From positions 1 through 19,746 of the forward strand of contig CADEDU010000044.1 in the NCBI GenBank assembly GCA_902826155.1: a stretch of DNA of 19,746 bases, written 5' to 3'. Below the pieces are notes generated by a model, which was given only the letters and a program-made list of their open reading frames with translations, was not told the DNA's origin and did no database searches. Shown in pieces: positions 1-7,210 of the stretch. The stretch's first letter is position 1; each line of letters opens with the position of its first letter. Origin of the DNA: an uncultured beta proteobacterium. GTDB taxonomy: Bacteria > Pseudomonadota > Gammaproteobacteria > Burkholderiales > SG8-39. Made by a program: the position numbers and the translations under genes.

Positions 1-2
1 TG

Positions 3-431
3 ACGGCTGATGCGTCGTTCGCGCTCGTCCCTCGCTTGCGCGTGGTGCAGTGGACGGCAGACGAGGTCAAAGTGATCGCCGCGGGTCCGAGCGATCAGAT
101 CAGCGAGCCGCAGGCTCCATATCGTGTTCGATTGCGGAGGCCGGTAGCGAAGAGTGCGAAGCGGAAGGGGCAGGAAGATAAGGTCAAGCGGGCGTCGCGA
201 TCGAAGCGGGTAGCGCTGGCGAAGCGATCAGGGTTAGCGCAACGCTCTGGGGAAATGAATCGATCAGGGGGAGCCAAGCGCGGTGAGCCGAAGGTCAGGC
301 CTGACGACTTCTCCCGCGCTGTCGAACGATCGCTCATTCGCGCCGGCAAGCAGGCTCGCAAGATCGCGCGGATGTACGGCACGCCGGTGTACGTGATGAA
401 AGACGGCAAGATCGTGGCGGAAAAGCCGTAG
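3..431 (+). CDS. Lys/Arg-rich hypothetical protein, probably 5'-truncated by the window edge
   Basis: I do not recognise this protein. The frame is open to the left edge of the window, and the first possible start inside is a TTG at 36 with no ribosome binding site, so the gene probably begins upstream; from that TTG it would encode 131 residues. The middle is very basic and low in complexity, with repeated K/R-R-S-G units (AKRSG, AQRSG, NRSGG). The end looks like a folded module: a helix rich in Ala, Arg and Lys, then a short segment reading GTPVYVMKDGKIVAEKP, which resembles a beta-hairpin. Similar short C-terminal modules occur in small uncharacterised bacterial proteins, but I cannot assign a role. 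It converges on the TctC gene that ends at 514. Confidence 0.5.
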   Translation, partial: TADASFALVPRLRVVQWTADEVKVIAAGPSDQISEPQAPYRVRLRRPVAKSAKRKGQEDKVKRASRSKRVALAKRSGLAQRSGEMNRSGGAKRGEPKVRPDDFSRAVERSLIRAGKQARKIARMYGTPVYVMKDGKIVAEKP

Positions 432-436
432 GGGGC

Positions 437-470
437 GGAAACTTGCAGTTGGTCGAGTGGAAAACTTGCA
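437..470 (+). repeat. Short direct repeat GGAAA(A)CTTGCA, two copies
   Basis: GGAAACTTGCA at 437-447 recurs as GGAAAACTTGCA at 459-470, about 22 bases apart, in the 82-base gap between two convergent genes. Closely spaced short direct repeats are found at the ends of some insertion sequences, such as the IS21 family, but no transposase is visible here. It could also be chance. Confidence 0.3.
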
Positions 471-513
471 TTCAGCCGTCGCGTGAATCGATCGTCGACC
501 ATGGCTCGCAAGC

Positions 514-1545
514 TCAGTCCAGCTTCGCCCCCGAGCGCTTCACGATCGCATCCCATTTCTTGAGCTCCGACTCGATGTGCGCGTCGAACTCAGCGGCGGT
601 GGTGCCGCGCAGTTCCACGCCCAGCGCGGCGAAGCGTGTGTCGATGTCGGGGCGGCGCACGATCTCGCCGATGCGCGCGGCGAGCTGATCGACGATCTCG
701 CGCGGCGTGCCCGCGCGCGTGACAACGCCGAACCAAGGCGTGGCCTCGAAGCCAGGCAGGCCCGATTCGGCGATCGTCGGCACGTCGGGGGCGGCCTTGA
801 TGCGGCGCGGTTCGGCCACCGCAAGCGCGCGCAACTTGCCGCCGCGAATCTGCGGGAGCGCGGAGGTGGTGTTGTCGAGCATGGCTTCGACGCGTCCTGC
901 CACCAGATCGGCGATCGCGGGTGCGCTGCCCTTGTACGGCACGTGCGTGAGGTCGACGCCGGCGCGCACCTTCAACAATTCCATCGCGAGGTGTCCGCTC
1001 GAGCCGTTGCCTTGCGAGGCGTAGGTGAGCTTGCCCGCCTGCCGGCGTGCGAGGTCGAGAAATTCGGCGAAGTCTTTCGCCGGCACGGTCGGGTTCACCA
1101 CCAGCAGCAGCGGCGCCACGGCCACCAGCGAGACGGGCGCGAATGCAGCGCGCGGGTCGTACGGCATCTTCGCGTACAGCAGCTTGTTGATCGCGATCGG
1201 GCCGGGCGGGCCGAGCAGTAGCGTGTGGCCGTCGGGCTCGGCGGTGGCAACGATCTGTCCGCCGATCGAACCGTTCGCGCCGGGGCGGTTCTCGATCACC
1301 ACCGGCTGGCCGAGCGACTTGCTCAACTCGTCGCCGATCACGCGGGCGAGCGTGTCGACGGTGCCGCCCGGCGGATTGGTGAGGATCAGGCGCAGTGGCT
1401 TGGCGGGAAAGCTCTGCGCGAGTGCGGCGGGGGCGATCGCGATGGCGAGCGCCGTGGCGAACGCAGCGGCAACCTGGAAGGCGAACGTGCGCGTGCGGGC
1501 GGGCTTGTAAGTCCGCGCAAGCGTTTGGTCAGGGATGGTGGTCAA
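514..1545 (-). CDS. Tripartite tricarboxylate transporter substrate-binding protein (Bug/TctC family)
   Basis: This is a periplasmic solute receptor of the Bug/TctC family, which binds carboxylates or similar small anions. The 343-residue protein has a signal peptide with a long hydrophobic stretch and likely cleavage at ALA-QS near residue 43. Family hallmarks follow: FPAKPLRLI after the cleavage site, PPGGTVDTLAR, the GQPVVIENRPGANG segment, APDGH-like AEPDGHTLLLG, and HVPYKGSAPAIADLVAGRV. The start is TTG, supported by a GGGGAG ribosome binding site (1552-1557) six bases upstream. The TTG overlaps the TGA stop of the SDR gene (1542-1545), so translation is probably coupled. It is the last gene of the minus-strand operon with the FAD monooxygenase and SDR. 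No TctA/TctB membrane partners are in the window. The ligand cannot be deduced. Confidence 0.93.
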   Translation of the reverse strand: MTTIPDQTLARTYKPARTRTFAFQVAAAFATALAIAIAPAALAQSFPAKPLRLILTNPPGGTVDTLARVIGDELSKSLGQPVVIENRPGANGSIGGQIVATAEPDGHTLLLGPPGPIAINKLLYAKMPYDPRAAFAPVSLVAVAPLLLVVNPTVPAKDFAEFLDLARRQAGKLTYASQGNGSSGHLAMELLKVRAGVDLTHVPYKGSAPAIADLVAGRVEAMLDNTTSALPQIRGGKLRALAVAEPRRIKAAPDVPTIAESGLPGFEATPWFGVVTRAGTPREIVDQLAARIGEIVRRPDIDTRFAALGVELRGTTAAEFDAHIESELKKWDAIVKRSGAKLD

Positions 1546-2306
1546 GCAGAACTCCCCGGTACCAGTCGGCGCTCGATCACCGCGCCGGTAAGGCTCTTCG
1601 ACGCATCGGAGATCAGATGCAGCACCGTCGGCACGGCCAGTTCAGGGTCCGACACACCGAGCGAACGCTCGTACATCGCGATTTCGTCGGCGCTGGCTAC
1701 GTTCTTGAACAGTGGTGTGGCGAGCAGGCCGGGTGAGATCACGTTGGCGCGTACGCCGCATTCGCGCAGTTCTTGCGCGGCGCATTTCATCAATCCGATG
1801 AGCGCGCCTTTCGAGGCGGCATAGGCGCCGGCGCCGGGCCAGCCCATGTTGACTAGTCCCGAAGTGAAGGCGAGCAGGGCACCTGATCGCTGCCGGCGCA
1901 TGATCGGCATGAGCGCGCGCAGCATGTAGAACACGCCATCGAGGTTGATCGCCATATGACGGTGCCACTGCGCATCGCTTTCGGACTCGATCGGCGTGCG
2001 GCCCTGGATCGCGGCGGCGAGCACGGCGGCGTCGATGCGGCCCAGGCGGATGGCTACCTCGGCAACACGCGCATTGACGGCGGCGCTATCCGACACGTCG
2101 AGCGCGTGCGTTTCGATATTTGCGTTGTTGCCTGCGGCAGCGCCATGGGCGCGCAACGCTTCGAGGCCCTGCGCGTCGACGTCGATCGCTACCACGCGAG
2201 CACCGTGTTTCGCGCATGCGCGAGCGGTGGCAGCGCCGATGCCCGAAGCCGCACCGGTGATGAGCACCACAGAGTCGTTGAAGTTGTATTGGATGGAGAG
2301 GGTCAT
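1542..2306 (-). CDS. SDR family NAD(P)-dependent oxidoreductase
   Basis: This is a classical short-chain dehydrogenase/reductase of 254 residues, likely cytoplasmic, oxidising or reducing an alcohol/carbonyl or a cis-diol. Visible motifs are the cofactor glycine motif TGAASGIG (residues 17-24), catalytic Ser149 in FTSG, and the Tyr162-x3-Lys166 pair in AYAASKG, followed by the SPG loop (191-193). The usual NNAG structural motif is replaced by LAAA (about 96-99), which is uncommon. I chose the ATG at 2306. A TTG at 2324 would add six residues and overlap the TGA of the upstream monooxygenase gene, but neither site has a clear ribosome binding site. It lies between the FAD monooxygenase and a TctC gene, so it probably acts on a product of the hydroxylase pathway. 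The substrate is unknown. Confidence 0.93.
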   Translation of the reverse strand: MTLSIQYNFNDSVVLITGAASGIGAATARACAKHGARVVAIDVDAQGLEALRAHGAAAGNNANIETHALDVSDSAAVNARVAEVAIRLGRIDAAVLAAAIQGRTPIESESDAQWHRHMAINLDGVFYMLRALMPIMRRQRSGALLAFTSGLVNMGWPGAGAYAASKGALIGLMKCAAQELRECGVRANVISPGLLATPLFKNVASADEIAMYERSLGVSDPELAVPTVLHLISDASKSLTGAVIERRLVPGSSA

Positions 2307-2320
2307 GGTTTTGGGTGAGA

Positions 2321-3901
2321 TCAAACGGGCGGCGGCATTCCCACCGCCTCACGATACAACCTGGCTGCGGCGTCCGCGCTCATCGGCGCGATGCCGGCCA
2401 CGTGTTCGTCGGGGCGCACCAGCACGACGGAATCGGTCGGTACACCTAACCGGGTGGTGAAGCGGTTGCCCGAATCAAGCAGCGCGCGATCGCGCAGACC
2501 GGAGTCGTGCGGGGCGTCCCAGCGCGAGACGACGCGATGCGCGAGCGCGGGTGAATCTGTCGGCGGTAGCGGCGGGCGGCGGCGTGCGTCGGTGATGTAG
2601 AGCGCGACGAATCGATCGCGCGTCAGATCATGCAGGCGCAGCTCGCGCCCTTGCGCGTCGTGCAGGCGGGCATTGGGGATGCGATCGCCCGGCTCGATCG
2701 GCGGCGCGGTCTGCGTCTTGACCATGCTGCTCGCGCCGGTGCCGGCCACATCGACCCGCACGCCCAGCAGCGAACGGGTGTACGCGTTGCCCCAGTTGTT
2801 GTCGGTCATCGCCGCGACGCGATCGGTGCGGCGCGCCATGTTCTGGCGTGCGGCTTCTGCCATCTGGCCCGAGCCATCGACGGCGAGCGGACGTTGCTCG
2901 CGCTCGTAGCCATCGAGCAGCGCATCGGGCGCCCAGCCGCGCTGCACCCACGCCAGGCGCCAGGGCAGGTTCGATGCATCGAGCACGCCGGTGTTGAGCC
3001 CAAGCGCCCACATCGGCGTGATCAGGTGCGCGGCGTCGCCCATGAGAAACACGCGGCCGTCACGCCAGCGGCTGGCCACGCGGTGATGCACGCGGTAGAT
3101 GTTCATGCCGAGCACGCGCACCTGCGTCACGTGGCCGATGAAGCGCAGGACTTTGTCGCGCAGATCGTCGGGCGTGGGCTCGGGCAGGCCATCGGCCAGC
3201 GGAAACAGGAATCGCCAGCAATGCGGCTGGCGCACCAGGATCATCCATTCCTTCGGATCGCCGAAGTAAGCGAGATACGGGTAGTCACGCGGATTGCCCA
3301 CGTCGAGGTCGACTTCGAGATCGACCAGCACGTAGCGCTCGGCGAGCGAGGTGCCTTCCACCGTCGCGCCCATCTGATCGCGCACCACGCTGCGCCCGCC
3401 GTCGCAACCGAGCAGATAGCTGGCGTCGAACGTGGTCGGGCCTTGCGGCGTTTCCAGATGCAGTCGCACCCGATCGGCGAGCGGCTCATAGCGCAGCAGG
3501 CGATGACGCAGCGTCACACGGCCAAGTTCGGAGCGTGCCAGCGCTTGCGCGAGCACCGGCTCCATCTTGTCCTGCGGGAGGTTGATGACGAACGGGTATC
3601 GCGTTTCGGCATCGAGCACGTCGAGCCGCACTGAGAGTGTGGAGCGATTCGTCGCGCGGTCGATCTCGCCGATCTCGTCTACCCGCAGCGCCTGGGCGAG
3701 CACCGCGTCGGCCGCGCCGTAGCGCTCGAACACTTCGAGCGTGCGGGTGAGCGTGGTGCCGGCTTTGGTGTCGAGCGAGAGGCGATCGTCGTCTTCGAAG
3801 ACGACGAAGGGCAGGCCATGGTGCGCCAGCCCGAGCGCGGTGGTGAGGCCGATCGGGCCGGCACCGACGATGGCAATGGGGAGCGTGGGGCGGGTGGTCA
3901 C
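2321..3901 (-). CDS. FAD-dependent aromatic hydroxylase (MhpA/PheA-like flavoprotein monooxygenase)
   Basis: This is a single-component class A flavoprotein monooxygenase, 526 residues, expected to hydroxylate an aromatic or heteroaromatic ring using NAD(P)H and O2. The N-terminal dinucleotide fold carries VGAGPIG (12-18), the DG motif is GCDGGRSVVR (165-174), and the FAD-ribityl GD motif is FLMGDAAH (285-292). The loop after GDAAH usually reads PPxGGxG; here it is ITPMWALG, losing the glycine pair. Residues about 390-520 match the thioredoxin-like C-terminal domain of MhpA-type hydroxylases. The start is GTG at 3901, with an in-frame TGA just upstream excluding a longer version. It follows the ABC receptor gene across a repeat-bearing gap, and its stop lies 14 bases before the SDR start. 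With the extradiol dioxygenase ending at 9604 it forms a plausible hydroxylation and ring-cleavage pair. The substrate is not deducible. Confidence 0.93.
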   Translation of the reverse strand: MTTRPTLPIAIVGAGPIGLTTALGLAHHGLPFVVFEDDDRLSLDTKAGTTLTRTLEVFERYGAADAVLAQALRVDEIGEIDRATNRSTLSVRLDVLDAETRYPFVINLPQDKMEPVLAQALARSELGRVTLRHRLLRYEPLADRVRLHLETPQGPTTFDASYLLGCDGGRSVVRDQMGATVEGTSLAERYVLVDLEVDLDVGNPRDYPYLAYFGDPKEWMILVRQPHCWRFLFPLADGLPEPTPDDLRDKVLRFIGHVTQVRVLGMNIYRVHHRVASRWRDGRVFLMGDAAHLITPMWALGLNTGVLDASNLPWRLAWVQRGWAPDALLDGYEREQRPLAVDGSGQMAEAARQNMARRTDRVAAMTDNNWGNAYTRSLLGVRVDVAGTGASSMVKTQTAPPIEPGDRIPNARLHDAQGRELRLHDLTRDRFVALYITDARRRPPLPPTDSPALAHRVVSRWDAPHDSGLRDRALLDSGNRFTTRLGVPTDSVVLVRPDEHVAGIAPMSADAAARLYREAVGMPPPV

Positions 3902-3934
3902 GCGGCAGCTGCTTCAGGCAATGACGGACTCATG

Positions 3935-3995
3935 CTTCGACAGGCTCAGCACGAACGGGTCTCTTTGTGGCCGTTCGCCCTGAGCAATGTCGAAG
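3935..3995. repeat. REP-like inverted repeat (long imperfect hairpin)
   Basis: The left arm (3935-3958) contains CTTCGACAGGCTCAG and ends GAACGG; the right arm (3971-3995) begins CCGTTCGCCCTGAG and ends ATGTCGAAG. They pair almost fully around a 12-base loop, with a one-base indel and a two-base mismatch. The sequence matches the dispersed palindromic elements often seen between genes in high-GC proteobacteria. It sits between the receptor gene (stop at 4053) and the monooxygenase gene (start at 3901). It could stabilise the upstream message or reduce read-through, as REP elements do in some transport operons. Confidence 0.75.
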
Positions 3996-4046
3996 GGCCT
4001 GCCCTGCGCAATGTCGAAGGGCCTGCCCTGAGCAATGTCGAAGGGG
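3977..4046. repeat. 24-bp tandem repeat, three copies of the REP half-unit
   Basis: The unit GCCCTGAGCAATGTCGAAGG plus GCCT starts at 3977, 4001 and 4025, giving an exact 24-base period. Copy 2 differs by one base (GAGCAA to GCGCAA), and copy 3 diverges after the AAGG. The first copy is the right arm of the adjacent inverted repeat, so local duplication of that arm is the simplest origin. The array ends seven bases from the stop codon of the ABC receptor gene. Confidence 0.85.
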
Positions 4047-4052
4047 CGCCCG

Positions 4053-5075
4053 TCACGGTTTGATCGGCTCGGCGGGCAGGTACCCGTCGCGATACACATC
4101 GTCGACGGTCAGCTTCTTGCCTTCCACCTGCACATTCGCATTGATGAAATCCACCGTGCGCGCCATCTTGGCTTTGTCCATCGCGCCAAGGCCGTTCTTC
4201 TCGGTGTCGGGCGTCACCGCGAGCCGTCGCACGATGCGCAGCTCTTCAGCGATCACCGCCTGATCGAGCGCCTTCAGCGTCGCGCCCTGGAGTTTCGCGG
4301 CCTCTTCGGGGTTGGCGAGTGCGTCCTTCCAGCCGCGCAGAGCGGCGCGTACGAAGCCACGCACCACCTGCGGATTCTTCTGCATGAACTCTTCCTTGAC
4401 GCCGATGCCGTTGGCGTAGATGTCGAGTCCGTGATCGCCCAGCAGCATGCATTTGGGCTCGCCGTCTTTCACCGCGCGACGGATGCCGGGCTCGCTCATG
4501 ACGAACAAATCGATCGCCTGCACTTTGCGGGCCACGAGCATCGGCACTCGCGCCGAGCCGTCGATGTTCACCACGCGCAAGGTCGACGGATCGAGCCCGT
4601 GCATCTTCATGAACGCCTGATGGATCTTCGGTACGAACGAGGCGGTGCTCGAACCGAACTCCAGGCCGACCATATCCTTCGGGCTGGTCACGTTCGCACC
4701 GGGATTCAATGAAAACACGCAGTACGGCGGCTTCTGATAGTTCACCGCGACCATCTTGATCGCCGCGCCGGCGCCGCCGCTCGCCACCAGGCTGGGCACG
4801 TCGATGAAGCCGAGATCGGCGATGCCGGTCTCCACTGCCTTGATCGCATCGGCGGTGCCCTTCGAGGGCATCACCGTGACGTTGAGCCCTTCCTGTTTGA
4901 AGTAGCCCTTGGCCACCGCGACGTACCACGGCGCATGCCTGCCCAGTGCAATGAAATCGAGCGTGAACTTGATGTCGCGCTCCTGCGCCACGACCGGAAG
5001 CGCGGTGGCGGCTGCGACGAATGCGGCGAATACGGAGACGGGGCGTACGAAGCGATACGCGGAACGGCGGGTCAT
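4053..5075 (-). CDS. NitT/TauT-type ABC transporter substrate-binding protein (NMT1/SsuA-like)
   Basis: This is the periplasmic receptor for the ABC importer encoded divergently at 5151-6757. The 340-residue protein has a Sec signal peptide with likely cleavage at VVA-QE (residue 30). It then shows the typical NMT1/THI5-like opening: FTLDFIALGRHAPWYVAVAK followed by GYFKQEGLNVTV, and later GIADLGFIDVPSL. This family binds sulfonates, taurine, nitrate, pyrimidine precursors, and aromatic carboxylates such as phthalates. The ATG at 5075 has a good ribosome binding site, GAGGA (5082-5086), six bases upstream. It heads the minus-strand operon with the FAD monooxygenase, and a REP-like repeat cluster lies directly after its stop. 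Its position suggests that it captures the substrate of that pathway. Confidence 0.93.
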   Translation of the reverse strand: MTRRSAYRFVRPVSVFAAFVAAATALPVVAQERDIKFTLDFIALGRHAPWYVAVAKGYFKQEGLNVTVMPSKGTADAIKAVETGIADLGFIDVPSLVASGGAGAAIKMVAVNYQKPPYCVFSLNPGANVTSPKDMVGLEFGSSTASFVPKIHQAFMKMHGLDPSTLRVVNIDGSARVPMLVARKVQAIDLFVMSEPGIRRAVKDGEPKCMLLGDHGLDIYANGIGVKEEFMQKNPQVVRGFVRAALRGWKDALANPEEAAKLQGATLKALDQAVIAEELRIVRRLAVTPDTEKNGLGAMDKAKMARTVDFINANVQVEGKKLTVDDVYRDGYLPAEPIKP

Positions 5076-5150
5076 GGCGAATCCTCGATAGGCGGGTGCG
5101 AGGAGCCAGAGTAGCGCACGGCATCACGCTCCGCTAGCATCGGCCGCTTC
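5076..5150. promoter_or_regulatory. Divergent promoter region between receptor operon and ABC/catabolic operon
   Basis: This 75-base gap separates the minus-strand operon start (5075) from the plus-strand ATG (5151), so both promoters must lie here or inside the coding ends. On the plus strand TAGCAT (5135-5140) could be a -10 box, which would place transcription start within a few bases of the ATG; no good -35 is visible, and the ATPase gene lacks a ribosome binding site. A leaderless or nearly leaderless message is possible. Confidence 0.45.
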
Positions 5151-5972
5151 ATGACGAACTCGCCGCCTCACGTGTCGCCATCCGTTGCCAAGCCGTTCGG
5201 CGAGCTAAGCGGCGTTCGGCGTGTGTTCGAGCGCAAGGAACTGGGGCGCCGCGCGACCGAACCGCTGGTGGCGATCGATGACGCGTCGCTCTCCTTCCGG
5301 CAGGGCGAACTCGTGGCATTGCTCGGACCGAGCGGCTGCGGCAAGACCACGCTGCTGCGGATCATCGCCGGCCTGATCCCGAAAACATCGGGGTCGGTAC
5401 GCATTCGCGGCACGGAAGTGAGCGGGCCGCAGTCCGACTTCGGATTCGTGTTTCAGACGCCAAACCTGATGCCTTGGCGACGCGTGCTCGACAACGTGCT
5501 GTTCCCGATGGAAATCCTGAAGAAGAACGACCCGGCGGCACGTACGCGTGCACTCGATCTGCTCAAGATCGTAGGGCTCGAAGGATTTCAGGCGGCGCGT
5601 CCGCACGAATTGTCCGGGGGCATGCAGCAGCGGGTGGCGTTGTGTCGCGCGCTGATCCATCAGCCCAGCCTGTTGCTGATGGACGAGCCGTTCGGCGCGC
5701 TCGACGAGCTGACGCGCATGGAGATGAACGATCTGCTGCTCGACATCCGCGCGCGCACCCAGGCCACGGTGGTGTTCGTGACGCACTCGATCGCCGAGGC
5801 GGTGTACCTGGCCGATCAGGTGCTGGTGTTCAGCAAGCGCCCGGCGCGCATCGCCGAGCGCATCGACGTCGATCTGCCGTATCCGCGCTCGGCGGCGACC
5901 CGTTACACCGCGCGCTTCACCGAACTCGAACGCCGTGCCGGCCGCGCGCTCGGCGTGCTGCACGAGGGCTGA
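5151..5972 (+). CDS. ABC transporter ATP-binding protein (NitT/TauT type)
   Basis: This is the cytoplasmic ATPase that drives the importer formed with the permease downstream and the receptor encoded divergently. The 273-residue protein has all ABC motifs: Walker A GPSGCGKTT (59-67), Q-loop Gln102 in FVFQTPNLMPW, signature LSGGMQQRVA (154-163), Walker B LLLMDEP (174-180) and H-loop His212 in VTHSIAEAV. The WR-x-VLDNVLFP stretch after the Q-loop is typical of the SsuB/TauB subfamily. An N-terminal extension of about 30 residues precedes the domain. The ATG at 5151 has no Shine-Dalgarno sequence and lies close to a possible -10 box. The stop is five bases before the permease ATG. Confidence 0.96.
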   Translation: MTNSPPHVSPSVAKPFGELSGVRRVFERKELGRRATEPLVAIDDASLSFRQGELVALLGPSGCGKTTLLRIIAGLIPKTSGSVRIRGTEVSGPQSDFGFVFQTPNLMPWRRVLDNVLFPMEILKKNDPAARTRALDLLKIVGLEGFQAARPHELSGGMQQRVALCRALIHQPSLLLMDEPFGALDELTRMEMNDLLLDIRARTQATVVFVTHSIAEAVYLADQVLVFSKRPARIAERIDVDLPYPRSAATRYTARFTELERRAGRALGVLHEG

Positions 5973-5977
5973 GCGCG

Positions 5978-6757
5978 ATGCTGTGGCGATGGATCATCAG
6001 CGACTGGCGCGCGTTGGTTTATCCGCCGCTGGGCATCGTCGCGTGTCTGCTCGTGTGGCATCTGGTGTGCGTCGTGTTCAAGGTGCCGACCGCCGTGCTG
6101 CCCACGCCGCACGAAGTCTGGACCGCGTTCGTCGGGCGTTGGGATCTGCTGCTCGCCGAAGGCTGGGTCACCACCAAGGAGACCATCTACGGTTTTCTGC
6201 TCGCACTGGTGATCGGCATTCCGATCGCGGTGGCGGTGGCCAACTCGCGCACGCTCAACCTGATGTTCTATCCGCTTCTGGTGGCGTTGCAGTCGGTGCC
6301 GAAAGTCGCGCTCGCGCCGATCGTGCTGGTGTGGCTGGGCACCGGCATGGAATCGAAGCTCGCGATCGCCTGGCTGGTGGCGTTCTTCCCGATCATCGTC
6401 GATACCTCCGCCGGGCTGCAATCCACGCCGCGCGAGCTGCTGGAGCTGGCGCGCAGTCTCAAAGCGTCGCGCTGGCAGACGTTCTGGAAGGTGCAGTTTC
6501 CTGCGGCGCTGCCGTTCGTCATGACCGGCGCCAAGGTCGCGGTGACACTGGCGGTGATCGGCGCGGTGATCGGTGAGTTCATCGGCTCGAGCGAAGGCTT
6601 GGGCTATCTGCTGCTGCAGGCCACCTCGCAGGTGAATTCGCCGCTCGCGTTCGCAGCGCTTTTCGCGCTGGCGATTCTCGGTATCCTCGCGTATCTCGCG
6701 GGGGTGGCGATCGAATGGCTGCTTGCGCCGTGGTTGCCGCCGCCGGCTCGTCACTGA
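5978..6757 (+). CDS. ABC transporter permease (NitT/TauT type)
   Basis: This is the inner-membrane channel subunit, 259 residues, of the SsuC/TauC family. Hydrophobic segments lie near residues 15-34, 70-90, 98-120, 128-145, 183-203 and 225-250, giving about six helices. The cytoplasmic EAA loop that contacts the ATPase is at about 153-184 (ELLELARSLKASRWQTFW, then KVQFPAALP). The frame is open far upstream inside the ATPase gene, but the ATG at 5978, five bases after the ATPase stop, is the natural start: it gives the family's usual length and a short N-terminus before the first helix. It works with the ATPase and the receptor at 4053-5075. One permease gene is usual for this type, which assembles as a homodimer. 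Confidence 0.95.
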   Translation: MLWRWIISDWRALVYPPLGIVACLLVWHLVCVVFKVPTAVLPTPHEVWTAFVGRWDLLLAEGWVTTKETIYGFLLALVIGIPIAVAVANSRTLNLMFYPLLVALQSVPKVALAPIVLVWLGTGMESKLAIAWLVAFFPIIVDTSAGLQSTPRELLELARSLKASRWQTFWKVQFPAALPFVMTGAKVAVTLAVIGAVIGEFIGSSEGLGYLLLQATSQVNSPLAFAALFALAILGILAYLAGVAIEWLLAPWLPPPARH

Positions 6758-6802
6758 CCCAGTACTCACGAGTACTCCCAAACACTCCTTCAAGGACTCC
6801 CC

Positions 6803-7210
6803 ATGACCGCACCGCAGATGCCGCCCGGCGCGCCGAATCTCGCCGAAATCCTGATGCAAACGAACGACATGCCCTGGCGCGCCAAGTCGCTCAAGGGCGT
6901 GCACGAGAAGATGCTGTGGCGCGACCCGAGCACCGAGGCGACGATCGCGCTGATCAAGTTCGACAAGGGCACCGGCATTCCTTCGCCGCACAAGCACGCG
7001 TCCAACCAGTTCATGATCTGCCTGTCGGGCAAGTACGAGTACACCGCCACCAAGACGGTGCTCACGCCCGGCGCGTTCTACTGCAACCCCAAAGGCAACG
7101 TGCACGGCCCGACGTACGCGCACGAAGACACGGTGGTGGTCGAGATCTACGACGGCCCGCACTATCCGCAGAAGCCCGACTGGTACACCGACGAGCGCGA
7201 TGCGCACTGA
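6803..7210 (+). CDS. Cupin domain-containing protein (ChrR-like fold)
   Basis: This is a small single-domain cupin of 135 residues, probably cytoplasmic. Cupin motif 1 is visible as PHKHASNQF with His63 and His65; the glutamate usually found four residues after the second His is Gln69. Motif 2 is PGAFYCNPKGNVHG with His101. A three-His metal site without Glu is therefore likely. Similar proteins include dioxygenases of the 2,4'-dihydroxyacetophenone dioxygenase group and ChrR-type cupins; the role could be catalytic or substrate-binding. AAGGA (6792-6796) lies six bases before the ATG. It follows the permease by 45 bases, and its last 11 bases overlap the Ldh gene, so the two are probably translationally coupled. 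Confidence 0.88.
   Translation: MTAPQMPPGAPNLAEILMQTNDMPWRAKSLKGVHEKMLWRDPSTEATIALIKFDKGTGIPSPHKHASNQFMICLSGKYEYTATKTVLTPGAFYCNPKGNVHGPTYAHEDTVVVEIYDGPHYPQKPDWYTDERDAH

Noticed and set aside
450..501. Inverted repeat TGGTCGA / TCGACCA between the first two genes
   Set aside because: Seven-base arms separated by 38 bases are too short and too far apart to call a terminator or a mobile-element end.
3967..4063. Short open frames across the 24-bp repeats encoding Asn-Val-Glu-Gly repeats
   Set aside because: The period is a multiple of three, so the repeat stays open in all copies; there is no ribosome binding site and the frame is only an artefact of the REP-like element.
5474..5977. Open frame extending the permease upstream through the ATPase gene
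   Set aside because: The translation there is Arg/Gly/Ala-rich out-of-frame sequence; the permease family length begins at the ATG at 5978.
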